Positions 45,116 to 52,725 of a stretch of DNA of 64,000 nt are shown here, in pieces. Source of the stretch: Acetobacterium sp. (GTDB lineage: Bacteria; Bacillota; Clostridia; Eubacteriales; Eubacteriaceae); NCBI RefSeq assembly GCF_030652775.1, contig NZ_JAUSPS010000052.1:1-64000 (forward strand), given 5' to 3'. Made by a program: the position numbers and the translations under genes. The stretch's first letter is position 1. The number at the start of each line of letters is the position of its first letter. Under the pieces are notes generated by a model. It had not been told where the DNA came from and did not search any database. It saw nothing but the letters and a program-made list of their open reading frames with translations.

Positions 45116-45136
45116 TATTTCTAGGAGGAATTGAAT

Positions 45137-45556
45137 ATGGACAAAGTAACAGTTAAATTAACGGTTTTTTTTGACGACCCCTTTTGGGTTGGCGTCTTTG
45201 AAAGCACAGATGGTGGGATGCTGAAAGTTGCCAAGGTAACCTTCGGCTCGGAACCCAAGGATGGGGAAATCTACGATTTTCTGCTTAAAAATTACAACCG
45301 GCTCCAATTCAGCCAGCCGATTACCGATGAAAAAGCGCCGGAAAAGCGGATTAACCCCAAACGGATGAGGCGGGATATCAATCGGCAAATGGCTGCGAAA
45401 AGCATTGGAACCAAGGCGCAACAGGCCTTAAAGGAAGAACAGGAAAACAAAAAGATAAGCCGGAAAGCGTTTAACCGGGAGAAAACGGAAGCGGAAAAAC
45501 AACAGCAATTTGAACTGCGGCAGGAGAAGAAAAAGAAAAAACATCGGGGGCATTAA
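45137..45556 (+). CDS. yjdF: YjdF family protein (DUF2992)
   Basis: 139-residue cytoplasmic protein of unknown biochemical function. N-terminal TVKLTVFFDDPFWVGVFE and VTFGSEPKDGEIYDF and the very basic C-terminal end EKKKKKHRGH are hallmarks of the family. Residues about 70-139 are mostly Lys/Arg/Glu/Gln and likely helical. The ATG at 45137 follows AGGAGG by eight bases. The upstream riboswitch links it to responses to azaaromatic compounds, as established for this gene family in Firmicutes. Confidence 0.92.
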   Translation: MDKVTVKLTVFFDDPFWVGVFESTDGGMLKVAKVTFGSEPKDGEIYDFLLKNYNRLQFSQPITDEKAPEKRINPKRMRRDINRQMAAKSIGTKAQQALKEEQENKKISRKAFNREKTEAEKQQQFELRQEKKKKKHRGH

Positions 45557-45613
45557 TCAGGTGCTGGCCTAGTTAAGTAACTTAAAAAAATCTGAAACTC
45601 TGTGATCAAGTTA

Positions 45614-45641
45614 CGGATTATTAATCCGAAATGGTTATAAT
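45614..45641 (+). promoter_or_regulatory. trxA promoter region with palindrome
   Basis: The near-perfect palindrome CGGATTATTAATCCG (45614-45628) ends eight bases before the -10 TATAAT (45636-45641). A regulator bound there would cover the -35 region. Which protein binds is not known. Confidence 0.6.
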
Positions 45642-45678
45642 AAAGATATACAAATTAACGATTAAGGAGATTAAAGAT

Positions 45679-45990
45679 ATGAGTGCAGTAACAATCACCA
45701 AAGATAATTTTCAACAGGAAGTAATTAACTCTGATAAACCGGTATTACTGGATTTTTGGGCACCCTGGTGTGGTCCCTGTAAAATGGTATCGCCGATCAT
45801 CGATGAAATTGCCGATGAGGTGTTCACTTTGAAAGTCGGGAAAATAAACGTCGACGAACAACAGGAACTGGCCGCTGAATTTAAGGTCATGAGCATCCCC
45901 ACGTTGGCAGTCGTCAAGGGCGGCGTCGTCGTGAAAAAAGCCGTAGGAGCAAAATCCAAAGCCGATATTTTAGATTTAGTAGCTGAATAA
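45679..45990 (+). CDS. trxA: Thioredoxin
   Basis: Cytoplasmic dithiol reductant of 103 residues with the redox centre WCGPC (Cys31, Cys34) and the cis-proline SIPT at about residue 74. The upstream frame to 45631 is discarded because AAGGAGA sits just before ATG 45679. Monocistronic, with a terminator at 46003-46033. No thioredoxin reductase gene is adjacent. Confidence 0.95.
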   Translation: MSAVTITKDNFQQEVINSDKPVLLDFWAPWCGPCKMVSPIIDEIADEVFTLKVGKINVDEQQELAAEFKVMSIPTLAVVKGGVVVKKAVGAKSKADILDLVAE

Positions 45991-46002
45991 CAACAAAAAT
46001 AG

Positions 46003-46033
46003 GAGTAGTCGCGAAGGTGATTGCTCTTTTTTT
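46003..46033 (+). terminator. Intrinsic terminator after trxA
   Basis: GAGTAGTC pairs with GATTGCTC (two G-U pairs) around an eight-base loop, followed by seven T. Confidence 0.7.
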
Positions 46034-46181
46034 ATTGCGGTAAGATCATGACATCCGGCATCAGATATGATTGCAAACTATAATTTTGATGTAGTTTGAT
46101 GATGAAAAATCGTAACATAGACCAACATCACTTGATTTGTTGAGGAAATAAGCTATGATAAGTGGTAAAGGAGGAGGCTAA

Positions 46182-46631
46182 GTGAAAATAAAACTGACCC
46201 AACAAAAAGAACAAAATGAGATAGAAGTTGAAATAAAATATTGTGAAATGAACAATATGGTGAATCATCTGGTGAAGCGACTGGAAAACTATTGTTATCA
46301 TATTTGCGGTAATGACAATGGTCGAATCTATAAAATTGACGTTGACGATATTTTTTATATTGAAAGTGTCGATCGAAAAACCTTTATATATTCGACCAAG
46401 CAGGTTTTTCGAACCGAAAAAAAGTTATATCAAATATTGGAAGAATTAAAATCTCACGATTTTGTGCAAATAAACAAGTCTGTTATTGTAAACATAAATG
46501 TGCTTGAAAGCATGGAAATGTTAGCCAATAGCAGAATTCAGGTAACCCTGCAAAACGGAGAAAAATTAAATGCCACAAGAACATACATTCCCAATATAAA
46601 AAAAGCATTCAATAAGGAGGAAAACAATTGA
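46182..46631 (+). CDS. LytTR-domain DNA-binding regulator
   Basis: 149-residue regulator without a receiver domain. The LytTR domain spans about 45-145 (YKIDVDDIFYIESVDRKTFIY, FVQINKSVIVNINVLESM). GTG start directly after GGAGGAGGC. The stop overlaps the next start, and such LytTR regulators are often paired with a small membrane protein, as here, that modulates them. The likely target is the three-gene operon itself. Confidence 0.9.
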   Translation: MKIKLTQQKEQNEIEVEIKYCEMNNMVNHLVKRLENYCYHICGNDNGRIYKIDVDDIFYIESVDRKTFIYSTKQVFRTEKKLYQILEELKSHDFVQINKSVIVNINVLESMEMLANSRIQVTLQNGEKLNATRTYIPNIKKAFNKEENN

Positions 46632-47068
46632 AAAATTTCATTAAACAGTGCCTTTTAATTTTTTCACTGATTATCATTGCCGCATTTTTAGTTCCGGCGA
46701 TTGTGTCTAACAAATGGGATGATTTCATCGTTATTTTAGAATTCTTATTGATAACGGTTATCGCACGCTCAGGACTTTTACTGATCAATAAATATCTCAA
46801 TGTCCATCGTTTTTTAGAAATCGGACTGGAGCTGTTGATGCTGCTGACCGTCGTTTTTTCCTTTGGATGGGTGTTTAAATGGTACACGCTGGAATATATT
46901 TGGATCATACCGGCGATGGTCATTCCGGCATATCTCGTCGGAAATGTGTTGGATATTATAAAAATGAGACAGGATGTAGCATTTATCAATCAACAAATCC
47001 AGTTTAGAAAGGAACGGTTAAACGTTAAACGAGACAAGGTCGAACAATATGAAGTTACAAAGAAGTAA
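46628..47068 (+). CDS. Small membrane protein, DUF3021-like
   Basis: 146 residues with four predicted membrane helices (about 7-27, 34-54, 68-87, 93-113) and a charged C-terminal cytoplasmic helix (about 115-146) that may be a coiled coil. The position after a LytTR gene is typical of DUF3021 proteins, but I see no decisive family motif. TTG start with RBS AAGGAGG. Overlaps the hydrolase gene by 20 bases. Confidence 0.78.
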   Translation: MKNFIKQCLLIFSLIIIAAFLVPAIVSNKWDDFIVILEFLLITVIARSGLLLINKYLNVHRFLEIGLELLMLLTVVFSFGWVFKWYTLEYIWIIPAMVIPAYLVGNVLDIIKMRQDVAFINQQIQFRKERLNVKRDKVEQYEVTKK

Positions 47069-48554
47069 ATATCAGTTGTGTTTTTTGATTGTTTTATGTT
47101 TGACAGCGTCGTTAATACCAGGCAGCGTCATTGCTAAAGACAGTTCAGACCCGGAGCAACTGGTAGAAATAAATAGTATGGTAAAAGATGTGATGGAAAA
47201 ATCCAGGATTCCCAGTGCCGCTATTGCAATGGTTCGTGGGGCTGAGATAGAATATTTGTCTTTTGGTTTTGAAGATGAAAGTAATCATGTGAAAATAAAT
47301 GAGCAGTCCTTGTTTCAGCTTGGATCGACTACCAAAGCCTTTACGGGGCTGGGAATCCTGCTATTGGAAGATGAAGGCAAACTATCGTTAAGTGATCCGG
47401 TGAGCAGCTATATTCCCTGGTTTACAGCAACTTATCAGGGCGAAACCATTGCGGCTGAAGACTTGACAATTGCTGACTGTCTGTATCAGACAACGGGATA
47501 TACCAATGACGAAAGAAAATATCCCAGTGCAACAGCTGAAATGACCTTAGCGGAGAACATTCGAAATTTGAGTAATCGTGAATTGGCATCAGCGCCAGGG
47601 CAGCAATTTTCTTATGCCAATACAAACTATAATTTATTGGGTCTGATTATCGAAACAGTTGCCAAACAGGATTACCAGAGTTTTATGAAGGAACGGATCT
47701 TACAACCCATGGGGTTAATCCATACGGACTGCTATACTAACGAGGTAAAGGAAAGCAAGGTATTGGTACCTGGGCGCAAACTATCTTTTGGGAATACCTA
47801 TTTACTTGAGACACCGGCAATAGAAGGACTTGTTCCTTCAGGATATATGATATCGAACACATCTGATATGGGGCGGTGGCTTCAAATACAAATGGGTATC
47901 ATTGAAATATCACCGCAGTTTACTAGAATCATTGAAAAGTCCCACATCGCCAATCCAGCCAGTGTTGTTGATGAGAAAACCTGTTATGCCAGTGGTTGGT
48001 TTATCGATGACTTAAACGGCGTCATCTATCACTCGGGCGGGACGCCAAATTATTCCACGAAAATAGCCATGAAATTTAGTGATGGGATCGGGGTATGTGT
48101 ATTAACCAATCTGAATGCTTCAGCCAATACAAACTATCTTGCGGATAATATATTACTGATGCTTGAAGATAAAGAAACCACTCCCTATCAGCATGATATC
48201 TGGTTCATCATTGACACTATTTTTTCGACGATTACATTTATTTGCACGCTGCTGACATGCTTTCTGATTGTCAGGCTGATAGTAATAAGCAGACAGATAA
48301 AAAATAACGATCGAAAAAAAACACCGATAAACCGAAAGCGATTGATAGGAAATATCATTCCCGGGCTGCTTTTGATAATCACGGCTGCAGTTATCGTAGT
48401 ATTACCGACAATTTTCAAGAGTGATTGGCTAGCAATGTGGCTTTGGGCACCTGTCAGTCTCTATTGCGGGATCTTTATGCTGAGTGTTTTTTCACTGTTA
48501 TTGTTGATCACAACTATAATTATCAGTAAATATCCCTTACAAACATCTGCCTGA
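47049..48554 (+). CDS. Class C beta-lactamase-like serine hydrolase, membrane anchored
   Basis: 501 residues: signal peptide (1-29), beta-lactamase/PBP-like domain (about 35-385), then three membrane helices (about 395-500). The catalytic motifs are present: S-x-x-K as GSTTKAF at about residue 97, Y-x-N as YANTN at about 193, and HSGG at about 331. Such proteins are D-Ala-D-Ala peptidases or esterases of the cell surface; true beta-lactam resistance is not implied. Last gene of the LytTR operon. Confidence 0.88.
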   Translation: MKLQRSKYQLCFLIVLCLTASLIPGSVIAKDSSDPEQLVEINSMVKDVMEKSRIPSAAIAMVRGAEIEYLSFGFEDESNHVKINEQSLFQLGSTTKAFTGLGILLLEDEGKLSLSDPVSSYIPWFTATYQGETIAAEDLTIADCLYQTTGYTNDERKYPSATAEMTLAENIRNLSNRELASAPGQQFSYANTNYNLLGLIIETVAKQDYQSFMKERILQPMGLIHTDCYTNEVKESKVLVPGRKLSFGNTYLLETPAIEGLVPSGYMISNTSDMGRWLQIQMGIIEISPQFTRIIEKSHIANPASVVDEKTCYASGWFIDDLNGVIYHSGGTPNYSTKIAMKFSDGIGVCVLTNLNASANTNYLADNILLMLEDKETTPYQHDIWFIIDTIFSTITFICTLLTCFLIVRLIVISRQIKNNDRKKTPINRKRLIGNIIPGLLLIITAAVIVVLPTIFKSDWLAMWLWAPVSLYCGIFMLSVFSLLLLITTIIISKYPLQTSA

Positions 48555-48663
48555 ATCGTATTTTTTTTGGCTGCACCAAAAGACAAATCGCCACAGCGCC
48601 GCAATTTTTGAGAGAAATGTTCATATGATGATATTGCCATCGTTTCGTTACAAGGGCAGTGAG

Positions 48664-49338
48664 TTATATAATTTCCTTTAATTGAACCTTATCAATCACT
48701 TCAATTTTACCCCGGGACAGGTTGACGTAACCTTCGTTTTCAAAATATTTCAGCATGCGGGAAACCACTTCTCGGGCGGAACCGACATATTTGGCAATTT
48801 GCTCATGGGTCATTACAATCGTGTTGGAACCGGTTCGGGCAACCTCATCCAGCAGGAAGATGGTCAGCCGTTTATCAAAACTCATAAAGAGAATCTGTTG
48901 CATCGCCCACATCACATCCGAAAAACGATCGATCATCGATTTATAAGAAAAATTCTCGGCATAGATGTTTTCATTGCAGATCTGCTGAAAGACCGAGGAC
49001 TTGAGCAGGAGCACCTCACAATCTTTTTCGGCATCAATATGCACATCAAAGGTAATATTTTCCAGGATGCAGGAAGCGGATAAGATGCAGATCTCATCGG
49101 GCCCCAGTCGATAAAGGGTGATATCCCGGCCGTCTTCGGATAAAATATAGGTGCGCAATTCGCCGCTTTTGATTAAGAGTACGCCGACACAGTCGTTTTC
49201 GCCGCGGTGAACATTTTCACCACGTTTATATTTTACCGGCATGGCATTTTCCAAAAGCATGGTTTTCTGATGTTGATTTAAGTGATCCCAAAAGGTCAGG
49301 ACCGTTTGGATAAAGGTAAGATCGGCTTCTTTTAACAT
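48664..49338 (-). CDS. Crp/Fnr-family transcriptional regulator
   Basis: 224 residues: cyclic-nucleotide-binding-like sensor domain (about 20-135, GVLLIKSGELRTYILSEDGR), dimer helix, and a winged HTH (MTHEQIAKYVGSAREVVSRML). Only a few Cys are present and not in the Fnr cluster pattern, so an Fe-S sensor is not indicated. ATG 49338 follows GAGGTAT; the longer frame to 49377 has no site. A TGTGATC-GATCACA palindrome upstream of ccdA at 52206 is a candidate binding site. Confidence 0.9.
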   Translation of the reverse strand: MLKEADLTFIQTVLTFWDHLNQHQKTMLLENAMPVKYKRGENVHRGENDCVGVLLIKSGELRTYILSEDGRDITLYRLGPDEICILSASCILENITFDVHIDAEKDCEVLLLKSSVFQQICNENIYAENFSYKSMIDRFSDVMWAMQQILFMSFDKRLTIFLLDEVARTGSNTIVMTHEQIAKYVGSAREVVSRMLKYFENEGYVNLSRGKIEVIDKVQLKEII

Positions 49339-49449
49339 TTTTATACCTCGTCTACAGTTTAGGTAATAGTATAGCATAATTGTTTTGATTCTACTTTAAA
49401 AATTAGGGTATTAAGTGGTACTATAAAGCATCGATATAAGGAGAGTTTT

Positions 49450-50667
49450 ATGAATAAAGAAATTAGAAAAGATCTGGAACTAAGGCGGCTGGAAGCCAAA
49501 GACTTAACCCAGTTTAATGATATTTTGAGGTACGCTTTTCAGGTGACCGATGAGCAGCTGTTAAAAGTGGGGTGGAAACACGATGAGATTAAGCGGTCGA
49601 AATTTCCGATTTTGGAAAAAGCCGAGGTCATCGGCTGGTTTGAGGATGAGCGACTGGCCGCTCAGATCGCCGTTTATCCGCTGCAGGTCAACATCAGCGG
49701 CAGTATCTATGAGATGGGTTATATTACCGGAGTGGCCACCTATCCAGAATACATGGGTTTGGGTCTGATGTCCGGGCTGATGAAAAAAAGTCTGGAAACG
49801 ATGTACGGACGAAATCAGTGTATTTCATTTTTATTTCCCTATTCACACCCACTTTATCGTCATAAGGGCTGGGAGGTCGTCTCGGATAAAATGACCTTTC
49901 GTATCCGCGATAATCAACTGCCCCGGGATATTGACGTACCGGGACGGGTAAAACGGGTCAAAGAGAACAGTCCGGATCTGATCGCCCTTCATGACACCTT
50001 TGCCAGACAAACCCATGGCTGTCTGGTTCGCAATGAACTGGTCTGGGAGGAATACTGGCGCTGGGATGTGGAAGATGTCACGGCCGCCATTTATTATGGC
50101 GAAGATGATAAGCCGCGGGGGTATCTGGTTTATCTGATAGAGAATGATGTCTTTCATGTTAAAGAGATGGTCTACATGAATCAGGAAGCCCGCAAAGGAC
50201 TATGGGGTTATATCGCTGCCCATGAATCAATGATCAATGAGGTGGTCGGCAATAATTACAATAACCATACGATCTCGTTTCTGTTCGGCGATAGCGATAT
50301 GAAAGAAACAATCCGTCCCTATATCATGGCGCGGATTGTGGATTTTGAAGGGTTTTTCAAACAGTATCAATTTTCCAACACTGCAATCAATGAGTCGGTG
50401 ACCTTTGACATTGTCGACACCGTGCTGGAGTGGAATAATCGCAGCTTCACGGTCAAGTTCAGCCCGAGTGAGGCCCCGGTTTTAGTTGATGAACCCTCGG
50501 AAAACCGGGTCAAACTGGAAATTGGGATTTTGACCTGTATGCTACTTGGTTATAAGCGACCCACCTACCTCCAGCAAATAGAACGGCTGGAGGCCAGCAA
50601 AAAAACGGTGGCCATTCTGGAGAGTGTCATCGCCAATGAAAAAATTTATTTCTCGGATTATATTTAG
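49450..50667 (+). CDS. Eis-like GNAT N-acetyltransferase
   Basis: 405-residue cytoplasmic acetyltransferase. The N-terminal GNAT domain has the acetyl-CoA loop GVATYPEYMGLGLMSGLM (about residues 95-112); PLYRHKGWEVVSDKMTFRI follows, and a second GNAT-like and SCP2-like C-terminal part complete the three-domain Eis layout. The family acetylates amines, including some aminoglycosides. RBS AGGAGAG precedes the ATG. Monocistronic, ended by the hairpins at 50722-50871. Confidence 0.88.
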   Translation: MNKEIRKDLELRRLEAKDLTQFNDILRYAFQVTDEQLLKVGWKHDEIKRSKFPILEKAEVIGWFEDERLAAQIAVYPLQVNISGSIYEMGYITGVATYPEYMGLGLMSGLMKKSLETMYGRNQCISFLFPYSHPLYRHKGWEVVSDKMTFRIRDNQLPRDIDVPGRVKRVKENSPDLIALHDTFARQTHGCLVRNELVWEEYWRWDVEDVTAAIYYGEDDKPRGYLVYLIENDVFHVKEMVYMNQEARKGLWGYIAAHESMINEVVGNNYNNHTISFLFGDSDMKETIRPYIMARIVDFEGFFKQYQFSNTAINESVTFDIVDTVLEWNNRSFTVKFSPSEAPVLVDEPSENRVKLEIGILTCMLLGYKRPTYLQQIERLEASKKTVAILESVIANEKIYFSDYI

Positions 50668-50721
50668 GCAAAAAAATTGACGTGAAAATTAATCGATCAG
50701 ACTGTCAAACAAGATAACCCA

Positions 50722-50819
50722 GTACCGACAATTGTTACATCATGTTGTACGCATCGGAGCGGACACGGCAAAGCCTGTCCGATTCCGCGGCGAACAACAG
50801 ATTAACAATTGGTCGGTAC
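50722..50819. repeat. 98-bp nested palindrome between convergent genes
   Basis: Outer arms GTACCGAC-AATTGTTA and TAACAATT-G-GTCGGTAC enclose further pairs at each level (GTTGT/ACAAC, CGGA/TCCG, CGGACA/TGTCCG) around a ten-base loop. The result is one long hairpin with small symmetrical internal bulges. It may be a miniature mobile repeat, a REP-type element, or a structured RNA. Confidence 0.75.
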
Positions 50820-50840
50820 GGTAGTTTATCGACAACCCTA

Positions 50841-50871
50841 ACGGTTGATATGATCATCAATCGTTTTTTTT
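50841..50871 (+). terminator. Terminator for the Eis-like gene, overlapping the tlpA stop
   Basis: ACGGTTGAT pairs with ATCAATCGT (one G-U) around ATGATC, followed by seven T. The last codons of the convergent gene lie inside the structure. Confidence 0.8.
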
Positions 50872-51429
50872 GATTGCTTCGATGCCGGACCGCAGGGTGG
50901 CTTCATCAATAGCGCCACGATAGCCGCTGACAATTTTACCCGCGGGGTTAATAAACAGGGTGGTGGGAATCGATGAGACACCGTAGGTGGTGCTGCCTTC
51001 CAGTTCGGTATCAAAATAAACGGGGAAGTCGAAGCCCTGATCGGCGACGTATTGAAGACCCTTTGCTTTGGTTTCACGCTGTCCGTCGGTTTGATCGATC
51101 ATCAGAAAGACCACCTCATCTTTTTGATCATGATAGACGGTGTTGAAATGGGGCATTTCGCTTTTACAGGGGGGGCACCAGGAGGCCCAGAAGTTGAGGA
51201 CCACCGGTTTACCAACAAAATCAGACAGTTTCACGGGATTTCCGGCCTGATCAAAGACCGTGAAATCAGGAGCCGTCTGGAGCTCATTGGTCTGCGCTGA
51301 GTCGCTACTATTTGCGGCCGGTGTTTGCGGATTAAAGGTTTGCGACAAGGCACTGTAGCCCCAATAAACAATGGCCAAAAAGGCCGCAAAGACGAAGACA
51401 ACGATAATAGTTTTGGTTTGTTTAGTCAT
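50857..51429 (-). CDS. TlpA-like thiol-disulfide oxidoreductase
   Basis: 190-residue extracytoplasmic thioredoxin-like protein: N-terminal membrane anchor (about 7-27), Ser/Asn/Thr-rich linker, then a redoxin domain with WCPPC (about residue 87-91) and cis-Pro SIPT. It reduces disulfides outside the membrane, probably with electrons from CcdA encoded directly upstream (11-bp gap). RBS AAGGAG. Confidence 0.92.
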   Translation of the reverse strand: MTKQTKTIIVVFVFAAFLAIVYWGYSALSQTFNPQTPAANSSDSAQTNELQTAPDFTVFDQAGNPVKLSDFVGKPVVLNFWASWCPPCKSEMPHFNTVYHDQKDEVVFLMIDQTDGQRETKAKGLQYVADQGFDFPVYFDTELEGSTTYGVSSIPTTLFINPAGKIVSGYRGAIDEATLRSGIEAIKKND

Positions 51430-51439
51430 GGTATACTCC

Positions 51440-52111
51440 TTAAAAAGTTAAAAGTGACAGAAAATATCCCAGTAGTCCGGTGGCCATCAGCAGTCCGATG
51501 ACAACCAGCAGTCCGCCGGCGATACGATGGATAACCTGATAATTCCGCTTAATAAAATCGAAGGTGGATTTCATCCGATCAATCAAAATGGCCGAAACCA
51601 CAAAGGGAATCCCCAGGCCGAGAGAAAATGATAACAGCATCAAAATACCCTTTAGTGTATCGCCGCTAGAGGCCGCCATCATCAGCGCTGAGCCCAGAAA
51701 AGCACCCACACAGGGCGTCCAGCCGATCGAAAAGACAATCCCAAAGAGCATTGCCGAAAAGAAACCGGGATGCGAATGATCGAGGTTCATCTGACGGTTG
51801 GTATTCAGAAAAGGGATGTTCAGCACATCCATAAAATTCAAGCCAAAAAGGATGATAATGATGCCGCCGACGACATTGACAATGGTGTTATACTTGATCA
51901 AGAAGCTACCGATACTGCCGGCAAAGGCTCCGAGCAAAACGAAGATCACCGTAAAGCCGAGAACAAAACCTAAAGCATTGATGACCGCAGTGTACTTATT
52001 GTCGTGATGGGTTTGCCCGGCAAAATAGGAGATATAAATGGGCAGCATCGGCAAGAGACAGGGTGAAATAAAGGTGATAATTCCTTCCAGAAATGCGATA
52101 AAATAATCCAT
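51440..52111 (-). CDS. ccdA: CcdA-type membrane thiol transporter
   Basis: 223 residues, six membrane helices. The conserved Cys pair is present: SPCLLPMLPIY in helix 1 and GWTPCVGAFLG in helix 4. It passes reducing equivalents from cytoplasmic thioredoxin to TlpA outside. No cytochrome c genes are nearby. RBS GAGGAGG precedes the ATG. First gene of the ccdA-tlpA unit. Confidence 0.93.
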   Translation of the reverse strand: MDYFIAFLEGIITFISPCLLPMLPIYISYFAGQTHHDNKYTAVINALGFVLGFTVIFVLLGAFAGSIGSFLIKYNTIVNVVGGIIIILFGLNFMDVLNIPFLNTNRQMNLDHSHPGFFSAMLFGIVFSIGWTPCVGAFLGSALMMAASSGDTLKGILMLLSFSLGLGIPFVVSAILIDRMKSTFDFIKRNYQVIHRIAGGLLVVIGLLMATGLLGYFLSLLTF

Positions 52112-52205
52112 ATAGCCTCCTCTTTTAGGATCAGGATCAGAGAAACCTTAATGAAATAAATCAATTAAGGTTTTTTTATTGTACCAAAATATCATTTTTA
52201 AATCT

Positions 52206-52220
52206 GTGATCAGATCACAT
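52206..52220. promoter_or_regulatory. Crp/Fnr-like palindrome upstream of ccdA
   Basis: TGTGATCAGATCACA is a perfect 7-1-7 inverted repeat close to the CRP consensus, about 95 bp upstream of the ccdA start. The spacing is one base shorter than in E. coli sites. Regulator assignment is inferred. Confidence 0.55.
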
Positions 52221-52272
52221 TAGTTATATTATGACAATGGAATATTGATTTTGGAAGAAAACTGAAAGCATA

Positions 52273-52310
52273 AAAAAAACAGCCAGTCCGGATGACTGCG
52301 CTGTTTTTTT
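52273..52310. terminator. Bidirectional hairpin with A/T runs
   Basis: AACAGC.AGTC pairs with GACT.GCTGTT, flanked by A-runs and T-runs, so it would work on both strands. No gene clearly ends here. It may insulate the divergent ccdA and thiamine units. Confidence 0.7.
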
Positions 52311-52451
52311 ATATTAGGAATGAAAAGAAAAAGAGGAGATGTTTATCTCTTGTCTTTATCTTAGGCCTTGAACCTTTAGCAAAACTTTGAAAGAGGTTAA
52401 GTTTAAGTTAAATTAAGATTATGACACGAACCAATTCAGAACTAAATCCCG

Positions 52452-52480
52452 TTGACAAAAATCGGGCGGTATGATAATCT
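52452..52480 (+). promoter_or_regulatory. Promoter of the thiamine operon
   Basis: TTGACA (52452-52457), 17-bp spacer, TAATCT (52475-52480), directly before the TPP riboswitch. Confidence 0.8.
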
Positions 52481-52496
52481 TTATCACAATTAAATA

Positions 52497-52592
52497 GTTG
52501 GGGAGCTTATGCATATAGGCTGAGAGGAAGTAAATCGCTGCTTCGACCCATGCACCTGATACGGATAATGCCGGCGTAGGGAAACCATGTAA
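52497..52592 (+). ncRNA. TPP (thiamine) riboswitch
   Basis: The Thi-box core is complete: GGGGAGCTTATGCATATAGG, CTGAGAGGAAG, ACCCATGCACCTGATACGG and ATAATGCCGGCGTAGGGAA. Thiamine pyrophosphate binding would lead to termination at the hairpin at 52598-52623. Confidence 0.96.
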
Positions 52593-52597
52593 ATCTA

Positions 52598-52623
52598 CTG
52601 TGCATTCGTGCTCAGTTTTTTTT
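52598..52623 (+). terminator. TPP-riboswitch terminator
   Basis: CTG.GCA pairs with TGC.CAG around a TTCG tetraloop, followed by eight T. A long AT-rich alternative pairing (CTCAGTTTTT with AAAAACTG) further on could be the antiterminator. Confidence 0.75.
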
Positions 52624-52725
52624 GTTTAAAAACTGGGACCGAGCAGAAACACCAACAGTGAACTGATTTATTCCGCAAGCGTTTAAAATGTAAGGGGTGC
52701 AGTCTTAAAACGAAAGGAATAAAAT

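Noticed and set aside
47049-48554. Calling the serine hydrolase an antibiotic-resistance beta-lactamase
   Set aside because: Motifs are shared by peptidases and esterases, and the C-terminal membrane helices are not a feature of class C resistance enzymes.
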